From Desertimonas flava (GTDB lineage: Bacteria; Actinomycetota; Acidimicrobiia; Acidimicrobiales; Ilumatobacteraceae): DNA of 64,000 nt. The notes below the pieces were generated by a model that was given only the letters and a program-made list of their open reading frames with translations, did no database searches and was not told where the DNA came from. Positions 52,185 to 60,992 of this stretch are shown here, piece after piece; within the stretch, counting starts at the first letter, position 1; the number at the start of each line of letters is the position of its first letter. The DNA is taken from positions 1 to 64,000 of the forward strand of contig NZ_QKYK01000008.1 of assembly GCF_003426815.1 (NCBI RefSeq). Reading direction: 5' to 3'. The position numbers and the translations under genes were made by a program.

Positions 52185-52652
52185 TCACGAGCTCGCCGCC
52201 TTGGCGAGCAGGACGGGCACGTTGGCGCGCTTGGCGACCTCGGGACCGACCGGCGGATCGATGAGGCGCGACAACCAGCCGCGCTGGTGCCACCCGACCA
52301 CGATCGCGTCGGCGCGATGGCGGTCGGCCGCGTCGACGATGGCGGCGGCCGGGTCGCCGATCTGGCCGAGTCCCTTGGTCGGCTCGAGGCCGGCCCGCTG
52401 AGCCTCGTTGAGGGCCTCCTCCGCCGCAACCTGGCGGGCGGCCTCGGCGTCTTCCTCGGTTGCGCCCAACGCCTCGTACCGCCAGACGGCACCCCACGCG
52501 AGGGCGTCGCCGACCACCGGCGTGGTGGCCGCCGGCGCCTCGAAGACGTTGATCGCCAGGTACTCGGCGTCGGGACCGAACAGGCGGCGCGACTGCTCAG
52601 CTGCGGCGATCGACTCATCGCTGCCATCGAGGGCGACCAGGATCCGTGTCAT
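52185..52652 (-). CDS. Universal stress protein
   Basis: 155 aa. RILVALDGSDESIAAAEQ at the start and ADAIVVGWHQRGWLSRLI, then VAKRANVPVLL, at the end. The usual ATP loop G-x2-G-x9-G-S/T is imperfect here (GWHQRGW), so nucleotide binding is uncertain. Confidence 0.9.
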   Translation of the reverse strand: MTRILVALDGSDESIAAAEQSRRLFGPDAEYLAINVFEAPAATTPVVGDALAWGAVWRYEALGATEEDAEAARQVAAEEALNEAQRAGLEPTKGLGQIGDPAAAIVDAADRHRADAIVVGWHQRGWLSRLIDPPVGPEVAKRANVPVLLAKAASS

Positions 52653-52681
52653 GGTCGGTTCGTACCCGCCCTGACGGGCGC

Positions 52682-53656
52682 CTACTCATCCGCTCGATGT
52701 GAACCGCCGGATTCGACGGAGACCCGGTCGAGCAGCGAGGTCACCGCTTCCATGGTCGCCGAACCGAGGCCGTGACGCAGGACGTTCGTCGCCGCTGCGG
52801 CGAGGGCGAGGCGGAACTGCGTGGACACGTCGAGGCCTGCCTGCCGGGCCCCGGCGAGGGCGGCGGTGAACGAATCACCGGCTCCCCGCGACTCCACCGT
52901 CCGCAGGGTCGGGCCCTTGCCCGTGAACGATCCCTCGGTGGTCAGCGCGAACGCACCGGCGTCGGCGAGTGTGACGAAGACGTCGGCGCCGGACCGCTCG
53001 CGAAGCGCTTGCGCCCGTCCGCCGAGGTCGTCGGGGGCGACGCCGCCGAGGCCGTCCAGCGCCGACAGCTCGTTGTCGGCGATCTTGAGCACGTCGATGC
53101 CACCGTCGATGGTGGCGAGCAGTTCGGGCCCGGAGAGGTCGGCCACCACCGTCACGCCGACGGCTTTCAGCCCGCCGGCGAGCGCGGTGAAGAACGACGG
53201 CTTGACGGTCTCGTGACCGTTCGATCCGGTGACCACGACGAGCCCGGATTCGAGGCCGGCGGCAACGGTCGCCGCCAGCAGGTCGTCGACGGTGTGACGG
53301 TCGAGTGGGGTCGGCGCCTCTTCGGCGACCCGCCGACGGGTGCCGCTGCGCCGGTCGTCGATGTAGCTGCCACCGGCACCGGCGGCGGCGATCACGCGCA
53401 GGTCGATCTCGTCGCGTGCCATCGCGGCCGCCACTCCGGCCATCTCTCCCCCGCACGTCGTCACCATGATGGGTTGGGCGCCCAGCGAGTGGAGCATCGT
53501 GGCGACCCAGTACCCCTGGCCGGCGGCGTGGACGTGGACCTCGTCGCCGCCGTCCGGTCCGGCCTCGATCGTCACGCTCACCAGCAGGGCGGGCGACACG
53601 ATGACGACGGGACGCCCGGCGAGCCGGTCGACGAGCCGCTGGTCGGCGTCACCCAT
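52682..53656 (-). CDS. PfkB-family carbohydrate kinase
   Basis: 324 aa. The C-terminal signature ESRGAGDSFTAALAGA holds the anion hole and catalytic Asp, with VLKIADNELSAL and the FVTLADAGAFAL segment upstream. The N-terminus (VDRLAGRPVVIVSPALLVSV) is atypical. The substrate (fructose phosphate, ribose or another sugar) cannot be read. Confidence 0.86.
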   Translation of the reverse strand: MGDADQRLVDRLAGRPVVIVSPALLVSVTIEAGPDGGDEVHVHAAGQGYWVATMLHSLGAQPIMVTTCGGEMAGVAAAMARDEIDLRVIAAAGAGGSYIDDRRSGTRRRVAEEAPTPLDRHTVDDLLAATVAAGLESGLVVVTGSNGHETVKPSFFTALAGGLKAVGVTVVADLSGPELLATIDGGIDVLKIADNELSALDGLGGVAPDDLGGRAQALRERSGADVFVTLADAGAFALTTEGSFTGKGPTLRTVESRGAGDSFTAALAGARQAGLDVSTQFRLALAAAATNVLRHGLGSATMEAVTSLLDRVSVESGGSHRADE

Positions 53657-53668
53657 CGGCCGCGGTGC

Positions 53669-53977
53669 TCAGTCCATGACGAACGCCGTGTCGAGCCCGG
53701 TCAGCTCGATCAGGCGCCGCAGGGCGTCACTGGCGTCATGCAGATGAAGGCTGGCGCCGTCGGCGCGAAGCCGCTCGCTCAACCGGACGAGGACACGTAG
53801 TCCGGCCGAGTCGACGAACGTGAGGCCGGACACGTCGAGGTGCCCGTCGAGCCCGGACGGCAGTCCGCCGAGGACACCGTCGGCCAAGGAGGCACCGAAC
53901 GCGTCGAGCTCACCGGCGAGCGTGAACCCGCCACCGGCCCGATCGCTCACCGTGACTCGATCCCCCATGTCCGCCAT
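53669..53977 (-). CDS. STAS anti-sigma factor antagonist
   Basis: 102 aa from ATG 53977, with GAGGAGG four bases before, deciding against an in-frame ATG at 53968. The phosphorylation-site motif is FVDSAGLRVLVRL, with Ser in DSAG as in RsbV/SpoIIAA. When unphosphorylated it would bind a kinase-type anti-sigma factor, freeing sigma. Two such anti-sigma genes and two sigma genes lie within 3.5 kb. Confidence 0.92.
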   Translation of the reverse strand: MADMGDRVTVSDRAGGGFTLAGELDAFGASLADGVLGGLPSGLDGHLDVSGLTFVDSAGLRVLVRLSERLRADGASLHLHDASDALRRLIELTGLDTAFVMD

Positions 53978-54129
53978 TCTGCCTCCTCGACGACGGAAGC
54001 GGAGGATGCCGCAACCGATCGGGCAGGACCATACCCGGTGCCGGGCGACCGTAGACCTCTCTGGCGCGCTGTGCTGCCGACGGCCGGTCTCGGGTACGGG
54101 GCGGCCCGTGACAGGCGAAGCTGCGACGA

Positions 54130-54178
54130 TGATGCTGTGTCGGTGATGCTGTGTCTGTGATGCTGTGGCGGTGATGCG
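54130..54178. repeat. 14-bp tandem repeat, three and a half copies
   Basis: TGATGCTGTGTCGG units at 54130, 54144 and 54158 (with single-base changes) and a partial fourth end at the start of the next gene. Because 14 is not a multiple of three, the repeated ATGs fall in different frames. Confidence 0.9.
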
Positions 54179-54698
54179 AGACGCCGATCTGCGCGAGCTC
54201 GACGATCTGGCGGATCGCGACGAGCTCCGCAGGCGGTACTACGGGTTGCTCCAGGAGCTGCGAGTCGTGCTGCCCGGCGTCCAGGTGCTCCTGGCGTTCC
54301 TCTTGACGGCCCCGTTCACGGATCGCTTCGAGCAGCTTGATGATGCCGGGCGCGCGGCCTACACCGTCGCGCTCGCCGCGTCCCTCGGTGCCGTGGTGTG
54401 TCTGCTCACCCCCACGGTGTTCCACCGGGTCGCCCTGCGCACCGAGCGCACCGCCCGGCTCGCGTGGGGCGTCCGGCTCACGCTCGTCGGCGTCTCCCTG
54501 CTCGCCGTCTCGTTGCTCGCCGCGTTGTGGTGTGTGGTCCGGTACGTCTACGGCACCGCGGCCGGCTGGGTGTTCACGGGGGCCGGGGCCGTCTTGGTGA
54601 TTTCGCTCTGGCTCGTCCTCCCCCTCACCGCAGGACGGGCCGGCACCGGCGGGGCCGCCACGCCCCCGCCCGGTTCGGAGCCAGGCGGTCGACCGTGA
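54174..54698 (+). CDS. DUF6328 family membrane protein
   Basis: 174 aa from ATG 54174 (GTG 54165 in frame is an alternative). RRRYYGLLQELRVVLPGVQV, FLLTAPFTDRF and FHRVALRTERTARLAW match DUF6328, with four membrane helices. Function unknown. Confidence 0.8.
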   Translation: MRDADLRELDDLADRDELRRRYYGLLQELRVVLPGVQVLLAFLLTAPFTDRFEQLDDAGRAAYTVALAASLGAVVCLLTPTVFHRVALRTERTARLAWGVRLTLVGVSLLAVSLLAALWCVVRYVYGTAAGWVFTGAGAVLVISLWLVLPLTAGRAGTGGAATPPPGSEPGGRP

Positions 54699-54732
54699 GC
54701 GTGCGCGGAACGCGGCATCGGTACGCTGCCGG

Positions 54733-55239
54733 ATGTGCGATGTCCCCGCGGGTTCGATGTCGAGCAACGGCACCCGTGAGAGCGAGCAGGCCGCGGGGCA
54801 GATCATGACCGCCGACGGCCGTGACGGACACGTCGTCGACCTCCGCCTCGCCCTGTCGGCGCACGCCCCCGGTGAAGCTCGCGATCGCGCCGGTTCCTGG
54901 CTCGACGCCGTCGGCGCGCATCCCGATCTGCAGCGGGATGTGTTGATCGCGGTGTCCGAGCTGGTGACCAACGCCGTCACGCACGCGGCATCCGCCCCGC
55001 ACGTGCTGCTGACGGCGGACGGGCGTCATCTCCGCGTCGAGGTCCGAGACGACAGTGCCGACCCGCCGATCCGCAGGGAGGGCACGTCCGCCGGTGGGTT
55101 CGGGGTCCGTCTGGTCGGTGAGCTCGCGGTTCGGTGGGGGTGGACCCCGATCGCCGGCGGCGGTAAGGCGGTGTGGGCGGAGTTCGACACCGACCGCACG
55201 CGCACCGCGCGGGGTGACGCCGCCGATGGCGCGCAGTGA
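54733..55239 (+). CDS. Anti-sigma regulatory ATPase (RsbW-like)
   Basis: 168 aa from ATG 54733 (54757 and 54805 are alternatives). HATPase features: VLIAVSELVTNAVTHAAS (N-box), RVEVRDDSADPP (G1) and GGFGVRLVGELAVRWGW (G2). Such kinases bind sigma and phosphorylate STAS partners. It overlaps the sigma gene by 14 bp, so this is likely its cognate pair. Confidence 0.88.
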   Translation: MCDVPAGSMSSNGTRESEQAAGQIMTADGRDGHVVDLRLALSAHAPGEARDRAGSWLDAVGAHPDLQRDVLIAVSELVTNAVTHAASAPHVLLTADGRHLRVEVRDDSADPPIRREGTSAGGFGVRLVGELAVRWGWTPIAGGGKAVWAEFDTDRTRTARGDAADGAQ

Positions 55240-55978
55240 TCGCTCGCCCACCACGTCCGGCGACGACGCCGAGGAGTGGCGAGAGTACCTGAGCTCGCGT
55301 GACCGCCGTCTGCGCAACGTCATCGTCGAACGGCACCTCGGATTGGCCCACCACATCGCCCGGCGGTTCGGCGGCACCGGCGACGACGATCTCCACCAGG
55401 TCGCCATGCTCGCTCTCGTCCGCGCCGTCGAGCGCTTCGATCCCGAGCGAGCCGTGTCGTTCTCGACGTTCGCGGGCGCCACGATCGAAGGGGCCATCAA
55501 GCAGCATCGTGAACGGGTGGGCTGGCCCGTCGGGGTCCCTCGCCGGCTCCGCCGCATCGCTCTCGACGTGGGCTCGGCGAGAGCCGAGCTCGAACAGCGG
55601 CTCGGCCGCTCGCCGACGGTCGGTGAGCTCGCGGCCCGTCTCGGGGCCTCCGTGGACGAGGTGTTGGAGGCGCTCGCCGCGGCCCGCACGCGTGCCTCGA
55701 GCGGCGTCGATCACCTCGACAGCGCCCCGGCACCGGGTGGCGGCGACGCGCTCGACGATCCCACCAGCCGGGTCGCGATCGACCGGACGGAGATCGACGC
55801 CCTGCTCGCCACGTTGACGGACACCGAGCGGCGGGTGTTCGAACTGCGCTTCGTGGACCAGCTCCTCCAGGACCAGATCGCCGACGTCGTCGGTGTCTCG
55901 CAGATGCAGGTGTCGCGCATCATCCGCCGCTGCGTCGCCGCCCTTCAGGAGCGCACCTCGATCGCCGACGGATCGTGA
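55226..55978 (+). CDS. SigB/SigF-type sigma factor (first)
   Basis: 250 aa from ATG 55226. Region 2 (VERHLGLAHHIARRFGGTG, then HQVAMLALVRAVERFDPERA and FSTFAGATIEGAIKQH), region 3 (RSPTVGELAARLGASVDEV) and region 4 (LTDTERRVFELRFVDQLLQ, QIADVVGVSQMQVSRIIRR). It is of the stress/sporulation SigB/F/G class and is probably held by the RsbW-like protein encoded just upstream. Confidence 0.93.
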   Translation: MARSDRSPTTSGDDAEEWREYLSSRDRRLRNVIVERHLGLAHHIARRFGGTGDDDLHQVAMLALVRAVERFDPERAVSFSTFAGATIEGAIKQHRERVGWPVGVPRRLRRIALDVGSARAELEQRLGRSPTVGELAARLGASVDEVLEALAAARTRASSGVDHLDSAPAPGGGDALDDPTSRVAIDRTEIDALLATLTDTERRVFELRFVDQLLQDQIADVVGVSQMQVSRIIRRCVAALQERTSIADGS

Positions 55979-56046
55979 ACGTCCAGGTAGATCGACAACT
56001 TCGGAAATGATGTTTGCGGCCGAGCCGTCCGGCGAACCCTCTCCAC

Positions 56047-56811
56047 ATGACCATCACCGAGCCCGCACCGACGTCGGACCTCCAGCGCTTTGCCGAGCTC
56101 AAGGCCACCAACTGCCCGAAGCTGCGCGACGAGCTGATCCTCGAACACCGTTGGATCGCCGAACGTTGTGCGGCACGGCTGGCCAACCGCGGCGAGCCCT
56201 ACGAAGATCTCCTCCAGGCAGGCCTCCTCGCCCTGGTGAAGGCCCTCGACCGCTTCGATCCCGAGCATGGGTCGAGCTTCCCCCGCTACGCCATCCCGAG
56301 CGTGAACGGCGAGCTGCGCCGGCACTTCCGCGATCACACGTGGCGGATGTCGGTGTCGCGCCGGGCGAAGGATCTCACGTCCTCGGTGAACATGGCGTCC
56401 GACGCCCTGCACCAGAGCCTCGGGCGGTCGCCGACGCCGTCGGAGATCGCCGAGTTCCTGAATCGACCGGTCGACCACGTGCTCGAGGCGCTCGATGCCC
56501 GTCGTGCCTACCGGCCCGACTCCACGGCGGCGACGTTGACCGGAGACGGGACGAGCACACTCGACGACGTGATCGGCGCCGCCGATCCGGAGGTGGCCTC
56601 GGCCGCCGACCGCGTGGCGCTGATGGCCGCCGCCCGCCGGCTCGACGAGCGGAGGCGGATGATCCTGTTGTGGCGGTTCTACGAGGGCTGCACACAGGCC
56701 GAGATCGGCGAACGCCTCGGCATCGGCCAGGTCCAGGTGTCACGCCTCCTCCGCTCGGCGTTGAAGGAGATGGAGTCCACCCTCCGTGAGCGGCGCGCCG
56801 ACGCCGCCTGA
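56047..56811 (+). CDS. SigB/SigF-type sigma factor (second)
   Basis: 254 aa from ATG 56047 (ATG 56014 is in frame but less likely). Region 2 (HRWIAERCAARLANRGEPYE, LLQAGLLALVKALDRFDPEH), region 3 (RSPTPSEIAEFLNRPVDHV) and region 4 (LDERRRMILLWRFYEGCTQA, IGERLGIGQVQVSRLLRSAL). A paralogue of the first. The convergent anti-sigma gene lies 12 bp beyond its stop. Confidence 0.93.
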   Translation: MTITEPAPTSDLQRFAELKATNCPKLRDELILEHRWIAERCAARLANRGEPYEDLLQAGLLALVKALDRFDPEHGSSFPRYAIPSVNGELRRHFRDHTWRMSVSRRAKDLTSSVNMASDALHQSLGRSPTPSEIAEFLNRPVDHVLEALDARRAYRPDSTAATLTGDGTSTLDDVIGAADPEVASAADRVALMAAARRLDERRRMILLWRFYEGCTQAEIGERLGIGQVQVSRLLRSALKEMESTLRERRADAA

Positions 56812-56823
56812 CCTGGCGCTCGC

Positions 56824-57237
56824 TCAGGCCCGGGTGAGCGACGACGACTTCTCGAGCGAGAAGCCGCCGGCGTTCAGCGTGCATCGATCCACCACTGCGG
56901 CGACGATGCGCCGAGCCAACGGATCGACGGCGTCGGTCGACAGCCCCCCGTCGATTGAGCCGTCGACCCCGAGGAACGCCGGGGCGGCACGGGTGATGGT
57001 GAAGGCGAGCCGGATCGACGAGCCGTCCGACGCGTTGGAGATGAGCACGGCGGCGGCCTCGTCGACCGCCATACGAAGCTCTTCGATGTCGTCGACGGTG
57101 AAGTCGAGATCCGTGGCCAGGGCGGCAGCGACGAGGCGGACCGCAGAGAGATAGCGCGGGTCGGCGGGGACGGTGAGCCGGACGACTTCGGGCGCCTCGC
57201 TCGTCTTCCCTTGCTCGTCCGATGTCACCAGGTGCAT
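56824..57237 (-). CDS. Anti-sigma factor-type ATPase
   Basis: 137 aa from ATG 57237. VRLTVPADPRYLSAVRLVAA and DFTVDDIEELRMAVDEAAAV (N-box with Glu and Asp) match HATPase-type anti-sigma factors. The C-terminus lacks a clear G2 box, so ATP binding may be weak. It is on the opposite strand to the sigma genes and ends 12 bp from the second. Confidence 0.85.
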   Translation of the reverse strand: MHLVTSDEQGKTSEAPEVVRLTVPADPRYLSAVRLVAAALATDLDFTVDDIEELRMAVDEAAAVLISNASDGSSIRLAFTITRAAPAFLGVDGSIDGGLSTDAVDPLARRIVAAVVDRCTLNAGGFSLEKSSSLTRA

Positions 57238-57392
57238 CTTGGCAGACCCCGCTCTCTCTCTCCACGACTGGCCCTCCCGGTCGTGGGAGCGCTCGCCGTC
57301 GCCGTACCCGGCTCGGGGGCAGTTCAACGGCCGACTCTCTCGCCCCGGATCGTCGCGGATCAGGGTCGAGCGCGACGGGTATGTGCGACCGC

Positions 57393-58361
57393 ATGATCCA
57401 GTTCGGCTACACGCTGTCATCGGAGGAGCACGCGCCGTCCCTGCTCGTGGACAATGCGGTGCGCGCCGAGGAGCTCGGCTTCTCGTTCCTGTCGCTCTCG
57501 GACCACTACCACCCGTGGGTGAGCGAGCAGGGCCACAGCCCGTTCGCCTGGACGGTGCTGGGGGCGATCGCCGCTCGCACCTCGACGATCGACGTGGGCG
57601 TCGGCGTCACCTGCCCCATCATGCGCATCCATCCGGCCGTGGTGGCCCATGCCGCGGCGACCACGGCGCTGCTGTTCGAGGGACGCTTCTTCTTCGGCGT
57701 CGGCACCGGGGAGGCACTCAACGAGCACATCACCGGCGAACGATGGCCGGTGCCCGAGATCCGCAGGGAGATGCTCGAGGAGGCGGTCGTCGTGATGCGG
57801 TGCCTCTGGACGGGCGAGACGATCGACCACCATGGGACCTACTTCACGGTGGAGAACGCCCGCCTCTTCGATCCGCCCGCCGAGGACATCCCGGTGATCG
57901 TGTCGGGCTTCGGCGATGCTGCCGTCGACCTGGCGGCAGCCATCGGTGACGGCTACTGGGGCCATTCCCCCGACCCGGATGCGGTCGACCGCTTCGCCAA
58001 GAGCGGCGGGAAGGGGCCGCGCTACTCGCAGATCCACGTCTGTTGGGCCGAGGACGCCTCCGACGCCCGGGCGACGGTGCATCGGGTCTGGCCCAACGCC
58101 GGCCTCAGCGGGCAGCTCTCCCAGGACCTGCCGACGTGGACGCACTTCGAGCAGGCGGTCGAGACGGTGCGCGAGGAGGACGCCACGGCGAGTGTGCCCT
58201 GCGGTCCCGACGTGGAGGAGTTCGTCGACGCGACCCGGAAGTTCGGCGACGCCGGCTACGACCATGTGTACTTCCACCAGATCGGCCCGGACCAGGCCGG
58301 CTTCATGTCCTTCTGGGAACGTGAGCTCCGCCCTGCGCTCGACGAACGGCTCGCCGCGTGA
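57393..58361 (+). CDS. F420-type LLM-class oxidoreductase (TIGR03557-like)
   Basis: 322 aa from ATG 57393 (ATG 57381 adds four residues). Luciferase-like barrel: IQFGYTLSSEEHAPSLLVDN, SLSDHYHPWVSEQGHSPFAW, VGVGVTCPIMRIHPAVVAHA and GRFFFGVGTGEALNEHITG. Near the Mycobacterium F420-dependent glucose-6-phosphate dehydrogenase type. Substrate unknown. Confidence 0.88.
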   Translation: MIQFGYTLSSEEHAPSLLVDNAVRAEELGFSFLSLSDHYHPWVSEQGHSPFAWTVLGAIAARTSTIDVGVGVTCPIMRIHPAVVAHAAATTALLFEGRFFFGVGTGEALNEHITGERWPVPEIRREMLEEAVVVMRCLWTGETIDHHGTYFTVENARLFDPPAEDIPVIVSGFGDAAVDLAAAIGDGYWGHSPDPDAVDRFAKSGGKGPRYSQIHVCWAEDASDARATVHRVWPNAGLSGQLSQDLPTWTHFEQAVETVREEDATASVPCGPDVEEFVDATRKFGDAGYDHVYFHQIGPDQAGFMSFWERELRPALDERLAA

Positions 58362-58381
58362 GCGTTCCGCTCTGAGCGCGG

Positions 58382-59344
58382 TCACTCGGTGAGCAGCTCG
58401 GCGACCGCCTCCTCACGCACCGCACGGCCCGACGCCTGCGGGTCGATCGTCTCACCGGCCTCGAAGTGTTCGATCACCCTCGGGTCGATGTACGCGGACC
58501 GCGCCACGGCAGGCGTGTCCCCCAGCACCTCGGCCACGTGGTCGGCGGCTTCCTTCACCGCCCGGCGCGGCGCGCCGTCGCCGTTCGCCGCGGCGAGCGC
58601 GGCAGCCGCTTCCACCGTGGCATGCCACGTCCGGAAGTCCTTGCTCGTGGCGTCGGCTCCGAGGAGACGTTTGACGTAGTCGCCGATGTCGCGCGAGGTG
58701 ATGTCCCGCCAGCGCCGACCGTCTCGGTAGGCGAGGAGCTGCGGGCCTCCCCCGCGCCGGCGCAGCAGTTCCCCGACCACCTCGCTCAGCCGGCGATCGG
58801 TGACCGTGACCCGCCGGCGCTGCGACGACTTGGCCGGATAGTCGAACATGATCGAGTCACCGTCGATCGTGACGTGGCGCTTCTCCACCGTCGCCAACCC
58901 GTAGCTGCCGTACCGCGCCGTGTACTCCTCGCCGCCGACCCGGAACACCCCGAGGTCGAGCAGCAGGAACGCCGTGGCCAACGCCTTGTCCTTCGTCATC
59001 GTGTCGGCGCCGAGGTGCCGGCGGGCCGTCCGCCGGGCTGCGGGAAGGCGGCCGGCGACGTCGACGACGCGGTCGTGCTTCTCGCGATCACGACGGTCGC
59101 GCCACTCCGGGTGGTAGAGGTACTGCCGCCGCCCCGCCTCATCGACGCCCACCGCCTGCAGGTGGCCGTTCGGGAACGGGCAGATCCAGACCTCGGTCCA
59201 CGCCGGAGGGATGACGAGCGCCTTGCAGCGTGCGATGTCGTCGGGCCCCAGGCTCGTGCCGTCATGGGCGAGATACCGAAAGCCGCGCCCGCACCGGCGA
59301 CGCGTCCATCCGGGTACATCCGGGGAGACCTGCCGCAACCTCAT
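58382..59344 (-). CDS. DNA topoisomerase IB
   Basis: 320 aa from ATG 59344. TopIB landmarks: GFRYLAHDGTSLGPDDIARC, IPPAWTEVWICPFPNGHLQA, VFRVGGEEYTARYGSYGL and LLGADATSKDFRTWHATVEA, with the catalytic Tyr in ARSAYIDPRVI. Relaxes supercoils through a 3'-phosphotyrosine. It is divergent from Ku. Confidence 0.93.
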   Translation of the reverse strand: MRLRQVSPDVPGWTRRRCGRGFRYLAHDGTSLGPDDIARCKALVIPPAWTEVWICPFPNGHLQAVGVDEAGRRQYLYHPEWRDRRDREKHDRVVDVAGRLPAARRTARRHLGADTMTKDKALATAFLLLDLGVFRVGGEEYTARYGSYGLATVEKRHVTIDGDSIMFDYPAKSSQRRRVTVTDRRLSEVVGELLRRRGGGPQLLAYRDGRRWRDITSRDIGDYVKRLLGADATSKDFRTWHATVEAAAALAAANGDGAPRRAVKEAADHVAEVLGDTPAVARSAYIDPRVIEHFEAGETIDPQASGRAVREEAVAELLTE

Positions 59345-59480
59345 CAGTCCGATCCTTCGTCCGCCGTCGCTGGCACGGCGCCTCCGTACCCAGCCCGTCG
59401 ACGAGCCAGGCGTCCCGCCCGGGGTCTTACCAGATGGTTGCCAGATGGTTGCCCGGTGGCGAAGCGGGTACTCAACGGCC

Positions 59481-60302
59481 ATGGCGAGACCCGTGTGGAC
59501 CGGCTCGATCGGCTTCGGCTTGGTGAACGTGCCGGTGCGCGCGTTCACCGCCGTTCGTGACCACGACGTGCACTTCCACCAGCTCGACGCCAAGACCGGA
59601 TCGCGGATCCGCTACCGGAAGGTGGCCGAGGAAACCGGCAAGGAGGTGGAGCAGGACGACATCGAGATGGGCTTCGAGGTGTCACGCGGGAAGTACGTGA
59701 CGTTCGAGCGCAAGGAGCTCGAGGACCTCCGCCCGGAGTCCACCCGCACGATCGAGGTGACCGACTTCGTCGCCCTCGACGATGTCGACCCGATCTACTA
59801 CGAGCGCACGTACTGGCTCGCTCCGGGGAGTGACGCCGCCAAACGGCCGTACCAACTCCTGCTCGCCGCGATGGAGGACCGCGAGCGGGTGGCGATCGGG
59901 ACGGTGACGATGCGCAACAAGCCGTCGCTGGTGGCCGTCCGTCCGCTCGACGGCGTGTTGGCGATGTCGACGATGCACTTCGCCGACGAGATCGTCGATC
60001 GCCGGGACATCGACGACCTGCCGACCCGTCGCTCGAAGCCGGCGGCCAAGGAACTGCGCATGGCCACCCAGCTGATCGACGCCCTGACCGCCGATTGGAA
60101 GCCCGAGCAGTACGACGACACGTACGCCGACGAGCTCCGGGATCGCATCGAGCGCAAGGAGCGCGGCGACGAGATCGTCGAGGCGGAGTCCGACGAGGCT
60201 CCGTCGAAGAAGGTCATCGACCTCGCCGAGGCCCTCGAGCGGAGCCTCGGCGAGGCGAGTGGCAAGCGCCGCAAGCCGGCCAGGAAGCGGCGGGCCAGCT
60301 GA
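59481..60302 (+). CDS. ku: Bacterial Ku protein
   Basis: 273 aa from ATG 59481. MARPVWTGSIGFGLVNVPVR, FHQLDAKTGSRIRYRKV and DDVDPIYYERTYWLAP are typical of bacterial Ku, with a basic C-terminal tail (GKRRKPARKRRAS) as in many. It binds DNA ends for non-homologous joining. LigD is not in this window, but topoisomerase IB is next door. Confidence 0.95.
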   Translation: MARPVWTGSIGFGLVNVPVRAFTAVRDHDVHFHQLDAKTGSRIRYRKVAEETGKEVEQDDIEMGFEVSRGKYVTFERKELEDLRPESTRTIEVTDFVALDDVDPIYYERTYWLAPGSDAAKRPYQLLLAAMEDRERVAIGTVTMRNKPSLVAVRPLDGVLAMSTMHFADEIVDRRDIDDLPTRRSKPAAKELRMATQLIDALTADWKPEQYDDTYADELRDRIERKERGDEIVEAESDEAPSKKVIDLAEALERSLGEASGKRRKPARKRRAS

Positions 60303-60316
60303 CGGCCTGCTGACCG

Positions 60317-60733
60317 TCAGCCGTTGGCCGGCGCCGCGCTGATGTCGGCGAGCACCGACTGCGGCTCGCGTTCGCGGGCGAGGTCGCCGAGCGAGACGAT
60401 CCCGACCGCCTGATCGCCGTCGACCACCGGCAGCCGCCGCAGCGCCCGGGAACGCATCAGTTCGACAGCGCTCTCCACGGAGTCGTCGGCCTGGGCGGTG
60501 ACGAGCTCGCCGGAGAACACGTTGCCGACCGCGGTGCTCGGGTCGGCGGCCTCGGCAAGACACCGGACGACGAGGTCCCGGTCGGTGACGATCCCGCGCA
60601 GGGTGCCGTCGGTGGTGACGAGCACGGTTCCGATGTCCTTGTCACGCATCAGCTGTGCGGCTTCGGCGAGCGATGCACTGCTCGGGCACGCCACGAGATC
60701 GGTCGTCATCACATCACGGAGTGTCTGGGTCAT
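60317..60733 (-). CDS. Two-CBS-domain protein
   Basis: 138 aa, two CBS domains: DVMTTDLVACPSSASLAEAA, IVTDRDLVVRCLAE and then TAQADDSVESAVELM, RRLPVVDGDQAVGIVSLGDL. Binds adenosyl ligands and usually serves as an energy-sensing regulator. Converges with Ku at 14 bp. Confidence 0.93.
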   Translation of the reverse strand: MTQTLRDVMTTDLVACPSSASLAEAAQLMRDKDIGTVLVTTDGTLRGIVTDRDLVVRCLAEAADPSTAVGNVFSGELVTAQADDSVESAVELMRSRALRRLPVVDGDQAVGIVSLGDLAREREPQSVLADISAAPANG

Positions 60734-60992
60734 GGCCCCTCCATTGCTTGGTGGCTCCGGTCGCGGTGCCGACGGACCGCCCCGCCCGGAGGCGGCGGAT
60801 CCTCACGGGCGGGACGGCACGGCTGCCATCTCTCGGAGATAGCTCGGTGACCGACGTCCCGGCGCAGCGAGTCGGCTGCTCCGGAACATGGTCGAACGGC
60901 ACCGTTGCCATTCGTGTACCCAGGAGGGGCCGATCGCAGTCCCGGTACTTGCGCGTCTCACTCGTCACCGGCGCCTCTGCGGGCCGGCTCGG

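Noticed and set aside
60734-60992. Possible small gene between the CBS and DHFR-like genes
   Set aside because: Open frames there are antisense or have no ribosome site or family similarity.
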